64,000 bases of DNA, taken from NCBI GenBank assembly GCA_034508935.3, contig CM067448.1, forward strand, positions 1,805,301 through 1,869,300, read 5' to 3'. This document shows positions 23,801 to 33,800 of the stretch, one piece after another (position 1 is the stretch's first letter; each line of letters opens with the position of its first letter). A model generated the notes under the pieces. That model saw nothing but the letters and a program-made list of their open reading frames with translations. It made no database searches and had not been told where the DNA came from. The stretch comes from Berghia stephanieae (Eukaryota; Mollusca; Gastropoda; Nudibranchia; Aeolidiidae). The position numbers and the translations under genes are program-made.

Positions 23801-26800
23801 TCTTGAGGATGAAATACTTTACAAAAACAAAAGATAAATAAACCACACAATAAACAACAATAAAATAAACACTAATACTATTGAATAGGCGGTGATGTGT
23901 GTGCAGGAAAAAAATAATAATATGACCTTATGCAATCAACATCAAACATCTCAAAATAACTAGTACAAGAATTACAACACAATCAACAATAGACAGTATC
24001 AACAGTTACAAAAAGTCTAATGATATAAAAGACAAACAAAACCTGATGCGTTCTCCCCGAACAACGTCAGCCCCAAATATCCTCTTCAGTTCATTTTCAG
24101 GATTGAGATTTCTGTGAATAAAATACAGTATATAAGTCAACAACAATATTTACAAAGTTTGTCATAGCATCATAAAATATGATTGTATCTGATAGATGGG
24201 AGCTGAAATGTTTTAAAACAAAAAAAGAAGACAAGATTTTAACCGTATTTGTACATAATTCTTCTCAAACAAACTATAAATCTGCCCAAAATCTTTTAAA
24301 GATAGATGTTATCACACACTAGTTGTGCAATCTAAGTCACTTTGAAACATATATTACGGATATAGAGGACATAGCAAGAGACCTTGGGAGATCAGATACC
24401 CTGCCAGTGATAAGTCTGAGTTTGTCATTAATGAATATGAAGAAAACAGAGATGAAATGTTTACCAAAAAAAAATAAAAATAAAAAAAGGTTGTTTTTAT
24501 TATTAGCTGAGATAATAACTTACTGTTTTTGCCATGAAAGAAGTGGCAACAATGTGACTCAGGCTTCATTGGAAATCTAAGTCACATCACTGTTACTTCA
24601 CGAGTGATTGGTGTTCAACATAAATATTCTTGGGTTTTGTTATCATTCCCACTCTCAGTGAAGACTGTTCATATTTATAATATAACCAAGAACACAGTGA
24701 GAAAAATCATAATTCAAAAGCAAATAAGTCTTGCCATTAAAGACTTGAAGAGATAATAAAAAATCTCTTCACATACCTGTAGTCGATGACAAGAAGAGGA
24801 GATGTTGCCATGGTGATTTTGCCATCCGTCTCGGGGAATGTGATGCCAGGGTCTCCCAACAAATGATTGACTTCCTGTAGACTGGTCTCTATCTCATCAG
24901 TTGGTTCCACTTGGGTCTGCCCATTGTTAAAAGTTATATAATAATAACAATAATAATGATAATATTATTATTAATACAGTGGAATCCTGTTGTAACGAGA
25001 TGTATGGGACTGGTGCGAAAAATCCGTTATAGCAGGATTCTCGTTATAAGAGATCATGTAATAAACTCAAGGGAAATAATTACGCGGGCCTACTCTGGGT
25101 ATTGGGTTATAATTATTCTTTGTATTATCTCCCCTGATAGTGATATCATTGAACATGACTGTTGGGCATTAAGTATAGTAGTTGATCAATTAAGAATCTG
25201 TTTTTGTTTTGTTTTTTTTGTTTTTTGTTGTGTTTTTTTTTCGGGGGGGGGGGGGGATGTTTTTTTTGGTACGTTATGGGAGGGGATTGTTCCAGTTTTA
25301 TTTATCCCATCTAACAAAATACAAATTCAAACACACACCCAACACTCCAGACAGACAATTAAAAAATTAACATGAATTTTAAAAATATTAACAATCAGAA
25401 TCAAATTCTAACATACATTAAGTCACCACATTCGTCCACTCATTCAAATCTCGAGATCTTAGGCATATTCATGATACATAGCATAGGTAATATAGGTTAT
25501 CATATAAAAAAAAACACTTGTTCTTATATCATGGATTTTGGTTTGAAAAAAGAGTCAATTGTTGACTGTTTCTTTGTACTGGTGGCAACGTCATTGATGA
25601 AATTGTCTAGGACGTTGATGCTCCGTAGCACTGACATGCCGTTTTCTTGCTGCATGCAAAACTGGCGAACCACTTCAAATGCCTGCAGTGCTGCTTTTGA
25701 TGGAATGATGGCGACTTCTTCTGTTGTGTCCTCCTCTTCTGTTATTTCTGAACTCTCTCCAGTTACACATTGTGCTATGTCGGAAGTTGACAACTCCTCT
25801 ATTGGAGTAAAACTCTCATCCACTGACAGATATTCATTGGCCGTCATATTCAGAGGCATTATGTCTCTCAGTCTGTCAAAAAGGTTGTCGATATCGGTGC
25901 GATCGTTGATGGGTACAATATCGTGCGCGGCGTCTGATACTGACAGATCATTGTCCAAATCAACGGTTGGAGACAGAGTAGTTGGGGTGATTTTGAATCC
26001 AGCGTGGCGAAAGCATTTTGCAATGGTCTCCATCTTGACATCGTTCCATGCAGAAGCAGAGGTATACATTGCATCCAACACACTCATTTTTAAGTAGCTG
26101 TCGGCACTCCCATCCTTGTCCATGGTGGCAATAAGTCGTTTTAGTACCCTCTTTCTGTAGAGTACTTTAAACGATTGGATAATCCCCTGGTCACAGGGTT
26201 GTAGTACACTTGTGGTGTTTGGCGGCAGGAAAAACAGTTGGATGGCCTTCAAATCAGTCATATGTGGGTGCGCAGAGCAGTTATCCACAATGAGTGCGAC
26301 GCTTCTTCCTTGCAGAACAAACTTTCTATCTAGCTTCCGCACCCATTGCTCGAAGATCGTACTTGTCATCCACGCCTTTCTGTTGAATTTGTACTCTGTT
26401 GGAAGAGCTTTAATGTTTTTGAAACACCGCGGCTTCTCGAACCTCCCTATTGTGAGGAGTGGCAACTTCTCCGTCCCATTCATGTTGGCAGCGATTAACA
26501 GTGTGATTCTCTCCTTTGGAATCTTGTTGCCGCTGCACACCTCTCCCTGTCTCGCAAGCGTGCGGTTTGGCAGGCACTTGTAGAACAGCCCAGTTTCGTC
26601 CGCGTTGAAGATTTCACTGGGCTGGTATTTCCTCAGGATTTCTTGCAGCTGACCTTTCCTCCAACTGTCAATAGTTTCGGTCGACACTGAAGCTGATTCG
26701 CCGCAAACAACTTTCATTGAAATGGCGTGTCTGGCCTTGAAGCGATTCAACCAACCAATGCTCATGTCAAAGTTCTGGTGTCCTAGGGTTTTTGCAAGTT

Positions 26801-27886
26801 CATTGCCTTTTTCCATTAAGATGGGGCCTGAAATCGGGACACTGAGGCTCCTAGCCTGGTTGAACCATAACAACAAACTGCGGTCGACGTCTTCAAAATC
26901 GGGCTTTCTTATTTTCTTCCTTTCCTGCTGGAATCGTCCACTGGTATACGCCGCCATGATGGTTTCTCTATCTTTCAAGATGGTGTGTAAGGTACTTGAA
27001 GCGATGTCATGCGACCGACAAATTTCTGCTTTTGTTCGGATCTTTTTATCGACCTCTTCAATCAACATAGCTTTGGTCTCAAGAGTTAAACATTTACGTT
27101 TCTTGATAAATGATTTAGAGTTAGAGGCCATTATAAAGGTGTATTGAGCAAGGATATGTCTTGACTTGTACTGATAATAATTAAATTAAAACTGACTAGC
27201 GCTAGCGATGTTGACTGCTCGGCGTTGGCAATAAGAAAGAAAGGGACTCGCAAATTGTGTTCTCCCCTACCCAAGGCATCGTATAACACCACCATGTCGC
27301 CCCCATCCCATTACGTCGTGAGTTTGTTCCGCTCGCTTGCACATGTCATGCCCTCCACTCGCATTCATTCGGTCCATTGTAAGGTTACAGCCCCTCCCGC
27401 CTACAACTCATCCCCCATCGTAATCAAAGAAGTGAGAGCCATTGTACTGGTGTGTAAGTGATTACATCTAGTCATCTTGCCTAACATCAGGCTCTTGTAA
27501 ACGATGCCTAACAGCAAACACTGCTAGCGTATTTCATGCGATGCGCCTACCTTCTCTCTCTACCCCTCCAACTCCCCCTCCCCTCCTAACTCATTCCACG
27601 CAGTCTTCATTGTTTGTTTGCACACTGAGGATATCCCATTCGCTATGCACACCATCGACGCATTATGTCATTTCGTAACCGACCAGGTTTTATTCGCTTT
27701 TGCGTTGTACACAACAGCAGCAGTCAGCAGCACTATTCCGTTATAACCGACTCGCGTATTTGTCCGATTGCGTTATAGCGATACTTTTTTTACAAAGATA
27801 AAGAAGAAAAAAAACCGGGGTTTTGGAAAGATGCCGTTACAACAGACTTCTCGTTATTCCAGGACTCGTTATAAATGGACTCCACT

Positions 27887-27983
<97 letters not shown>

Positions 27984-30804
27984 TATAATTTCACCAACAA
28001 CAACAAAAGTGCTCCAACACCATTATGTAAAAGACTGAAGATGAAATCACTTAGTTCAGACCAAAAAAAAAAAAAAGTATTGAAAACCAAATTTTGACCT
28101 GAATGTGTTTATTAAAAGATAAAGGAATGTTATATTTATGTAAAATCATCTTATAAGTGATCGCAACTTCAGTGGAATCTATGAAAGCTTACCAATCGCA
28201 AGAGGGGGTTTGAGCTTATGGAAGTCTATCAAACCAGTTGGCTGAAATCAGCCAAAGACAATTACATACCAGATATTTGTATCTTTGTCTCGACTCTTCC
28301 AGATTGAACACAGAGCCCTTACAATATCACAAATTCAATATTTTATCTTTCTTTTTTTTTTCTATCTATAAGTCTATCAAACCAGTTGGCTGAAATCAGC
28401 CAAAGACAATTACATACCAGATATTTGTATCTTTGTCTCGACTCTTCCAGATTGAACACAGAGCCCTTACAATAACACAAATTCAATATTTTATCTTTCT
28501 TTTTTTTTTCTATCTATAAGTCTATCAAACCAGTTGGCTGAAATCAGCCAAAGACAATTACATACCAGATATTTGTATCTTTGTCTCGACTCTTCCAGAT
28601 TGAACACAGAGCCCTTACAATACACAAATTCAATATTTTATCTTTCTTTTTTTTTTCTATTTATAAGTCTATCAAACCAGTTGGCTGAAATCAGCCAAAG
28701 ACAATTACATACCAGATATTTGTATCTTTGTCTCGACTCTTCCAGATTGAACACAGAGCCCTTACAATAACACAAATTCAAATTTTATCTTTCTTTTTTT
28801 TTTTCTATCTATTTATTGATTATATTCAAATGTATTTATTTATCTATTTGATTATTTTGGTAGTTTCCTTCTACCTGTATTGATTATATTCAAATGTATT
28901 TATTTATCTATTTGATTATTTTGGTAGTTTCCTTCTACCTGTATTGATTATATTCAAATGTATTTATTTATCTATTTGATTATTTTGGTAGTTTCCTTCT
29001 ACCTGTATTGATTATATTCAAATGTATTTATTTATCTATTTGATTATTTTGGTAGTTTCCTTCTACCTGTATTGATTATATTCAAATGTATTTATTTATC
29101 TATTTGATTATTTTGGTAGTTTCCTTCTACCTGTATTGATTATATTCAAATGTATTTATTTATCTATTTGATTATTTTGGTAGTTTCCTTCTACCTGTAT
29201 TGATTTGAAACTATATGTAAATGCATGGTTCCTATTGGCAATTGCCTAAAATAAACCTTTGAATTGAACATAAAATGTAGCCCATGGATCCAAAGTTTAT
29301 CCCAGTTTCAAAAGCTTCAAACAGATAATAGTAATAGTAACAATTGCTCGTTACCAGTTGAAGAAATCATAAATCAAGGCAAACAATTTCAATCTATAAA
29401 TTAAATTGAGCTTTATATAGCGCAATATCCACTAAATGTGCTCAAAGCGCTTTACAATGGGTCCTTGGTCAACAGCAACATTTAACATGTAGGTTGGGAC
29501 ATGATGCCTGTTAGGCGATATTACAATTTTCAGACAAAGACAACGCTGTTAACGGCCAGGTACTCATTTTACACCTGAGTACGGTGAGAGAATGTGAGTA
29601 AAGAGCCTTTTCCAAGGACTCAACTATGCGCAGAGCGCGAGGCTCTGACCCAGGACCGATCCGAAAAACGAGTGTCATACCACTAAACCACATAGCTGCA
29701 CAGTAAATCATGGCAAAATATTTCAATCTACACTAGATCTAACGGATCCGAATACTAGACCTTCACAAGATAGATAGAGGAATGGGAAAACGTTGGTGCA
29801 TTCTGGGACCACACCAGTCCCTTTGCCAGAGAAGAGAGTGCTCTACCTCCTGGACAATCAAGAATACTTACAAACACTATACAATAAAAACAATAAGCAC
29901 TTATATAATGCTTAATCCATACAAAGCCTCTAAGTGCTTCATAAAAACACACATTCACATTCTAACACACACACACACACACAAACACAGTGCCCCATTT
30001 ATAACAAAAACTTGAGAGAAATTGCTCAATAATAAACACCGTCTTGAATTTGGATTTAAAAACAACAGCTGATCCCTCAGCTCTGGTAGGAGGTAGGAGA
30101 GTGTTCCCAGTTTGAAGACCAAAACAAGAGAATGCTGAAGATCTCTGGTCAAGTTTTGTATTTTTGTAGTTGGTAAATTGGCCAAGAGGAATCAGATGAG
30201 GATAAAAGATAAAGCATAAAGACAAACCCCCTTGGCTGCATCCTCTGAGCTCCCAGTCGATTTTCCCTTTTTCTTTCTTTTCTTCTTTGCCTTTGTTGTT
30301 GGTTTAGGGACGGGCTCTTCCTTTTTATCTGGTACAGATTCACTCTCTCTATGGCCCTCGGCTTTCTCAAGTTCTTCTTCCCCCTCAGACTTGGCTTCAT
30401 TGTCATTAAGCTGGGAAAAAGATGAAAAAGATAATATTTCAATCATGACTTTAGACAAACCTAAATTTGACCTACTCCATCAAACTGGAATTATGCCTGG
30501 TAGAGGCAAATACCAAAAAATGAGTAGAAAATTAAAATCACCAGAAATATGAAATTTTGGGTTTGTGTAACTTAGGAAATTTATATATCCAATATTTTCA
30601 ATCGATCAAATGACATTCAGCAGATATCAACTTGAGAAATTAGGGAGCAGGCACTGGTGTAAGATAAAGAAATAAAAAAGTGTACATGTCTAATCAGGAA
30701 GTCTGAAGTTCGATCTCCAGTCGAGGAGGACTGATTATTTGGGATGTTTTGTATTTTTCTTTCTTGCTTTGTCTGGCAATGTTTCATACAGACTTTGACA
30801 CATT

Positions 30805-30843
<39 letters not shown>

Positions 30844-33800
30844 TATTGCATCCCAAAAAGGAAATTTTTTGTACAGACGTGTTATAATTTACACATAAGA
30901 TAAAAATACAATGAAAATAGGATGTATATATATAAAAAAGGAGCAGCTCTATAACCAGAGCTGCGCTTTATAATATGAATAATTTCAAACACTGTAAAAT
31001 AGTTAAAACTGTCACTATAAATTGAAAATTGAAAAGATTGCAAAACAAATAAATTAATAAATTAATATTTATATTTTTTAAAAGTAAAAATGAGAAATAA
31101 TTATATAAAATGATTATTGCTTGTTGTTATAAAGCCTAATACTGGACGGCAGAAAAGATTTTCGGTGTCTCTCTGTTTTTGTTGAAATAGAGAAAGGGCG
31201 ACCACTTCTTTCTGACATAATAATTGATGGTCTTAGTGGATGATACTGGTCATTTAATATTTTAGTTATTTTATTTATACAAAATTTCTCGTATAAAAGA
31301 TCTACATCGTCAACATCATTTATATAGCGTTTAATGGATTTTTTAATATTTGAATTTATTTTGTTCCTTTCCACTGCTAAGCAATTGCCTCCCCAAGCTG
31401 TTATACAAAATGACAAAACACTTTCGATGACTGCTCTATAAAATAATGTGCAGAGGGTTTTATCTATTCTAAACTGAGAGAGTTTTGATAAAAAATATGT
31501 ACGTCTGCACATCTTATGCCTAATTATTTTCAAGTGTTCATCCCACTTGAGCCTGTCATCAATCGTTACACCAAGGTATTTGTAGTGAGGAACTCGCTGG
31601 ACGAATTGGTCCTTTAATTTTAACGGTTCTATCGGTTCCTTCACTCTCCTAAAGTCAATCACTAGCTCCTTTATCTTGCTTATGTTAAGCTCTAGGTGGT
31701 GGGCATCACACCAAGACACAAATCTATCAATTTCTTGCCTATAAGCCACTTCGTTGCCATTTGTTATGAGGCCTTGAAGAGCGGTGTCATCTGCAAACTT
31801 TATTAAAGGTACACTCAGGTTTTGACTTCTACAGTCATTCGTGTATATTGTGAATAATACAGGGGACAATACACAACCCTGAGGAGCACCAGTATTTGTA
31901 GTTATACAGGAAGATTTGTTTTGTCCTAATTGAACATATTGTGCTCTCTCCGTAAGAAATTCGAGCACCCAAGCAATTATATACTTGTTTAAATTCAGAC
32001 TAGTCAATTTTTGAACAACCAACTGAGGTTGCATTGTATTGAACGCTGAAGAAAAATCTGCAAAAAGCAATCTGCAATAGCTCCTAGCGTGATCTAGATG
32101 CCTGTAGATGTTGTTTGTAAACAGCAAAATGGCATCCTCTACGCCACGTCCTGGTTTGTAAGCAAATTGATGACTATCACTCAATGGCATAAACTGATTC
32201 CTAATTTTAACAAGAACAAGTTTTTCTAAAGATTTCATGACTATTGAAGTCAGTGCAACAGGTCTGAGATCGTTCATAGTTTCAAGTTTTTCTCTTTTTG
32301 GAACAGGAATAATTTTTGAAGTTTTCCAAATTTCAGGGATCGAAACGCATTGGAGGGACCAGTTAAAAATATGTGTATAAATGGGGGAAAGCTGGTGGGC
32401 ACATTCCTTTAATAGTTTTCCTTTCAATCCATCCGGCCTAGCAGCCTTCCTCTCGTTTAGTTTCGAAAATACGAATCTCGTTTCCTCTTCACTGACCTCA
32501 ATAGTCATTTCATCTTCCAAAGCCCTGTCTAATTTATGTTTTTCATTTTCAATATCAAATTTGTTTGCTGTGTCGAAACGTGAATAAAATTTATTTAAAG
32601 TTTCAATTTCGATATCTTCTGATATAATCGTGGGCTTTGGATTATAGTTCACAGCAGTTTTAAGCCCCCGCCATGTGTCCCGTATATCCCCAGAAGAAAA
32701 GCATTTTTCAATTTTATTTTTGTACTTATCTCTACAACTAGATATTACCCTCTTTATCTCTTTTTGTTTTGTTTTCAGATCTTTTTTGTTTCCACTAGTA
32801 TAGAGAGTTTTCTTTTGGTTCAATAAAAGTTTTAGATCTTTTGTTATCCAAGGCTTGTTGTTAGGATAATATTTTATTTCTTTTTTACAAGACACTAGCT
32901 GTTCACAGAATTTTAAATACTCACTCACACAGTCATTCAGCTCATCCACACTATCACATGATTCGATAAAAACATTCCAGTCAGTGCATTCAAAACAACC
33001 ACGCAAATCTTCACACACACTTCCGTTCCAGATCTGTACACTTTTCTTTACTGGTTTTACACGTTTAAAAACAGGGCGGTAGGTGGGGAGTAGCAAGAGC
33101 ATGCAGTGGTCAGATAAACCTAATGGGGCACGGGGTAAACATTTATAACTATTTTTAATATTACACAGGAATAAATCTAATGTTTTTTTTGTCCCTTGTC
33201 TCGCAGTCCATGTATTGATGAAGTCCCGGGAGAGTAAAATCGTTACATTGGTTAAAATCGCCAGTGACCATCAATACGGCATCGGGTGACTTAATTTGAA
33301 TGTCCTGTATTTCTTTCCTCAAAATATTTTTCGCTGTGGTGTTGTCTGATGATGGTGGAATGTAGACGTTGATGATGATGACATGAGTATATTCTCGGGG
33401 TAGATAATATGGTCGTGACGAAACAGTAATAAATTCAATATAATCGTCACAATACATTTTCTTTATCTGACTGTTATTGGGGTGGCACCATTTGTTGTTA
33501 ATATATGTGCACACCCCACCCCCAGTTCGTTTATTTACATTAGTCCGATCTCCTCGAAATAGTGAATATTGTTCAATATTAAAACATGATGATGGTATGT
33601 GAGGAGATAGCCAAGTCTCTGTTAACGCTATTATGGAGGCTTGACGATAGTCACTATTAAAACGACACAGTGAAAACAGTTCATCAATTTTATTTTTCAG
33701 TGATCTTACATTACCTGTCACTACACAGGGTAAAAATGGACGAAAAGGCCGTCTGTTAAATTTTGTTTTTATTCCTCCTTTTCTCCCCCTCTTTCTTACT

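Noticed and set aside
26722-27147. Plus-strand frames over the Tigger transposase
   Set aside because: Antisense shadows of the transposase.
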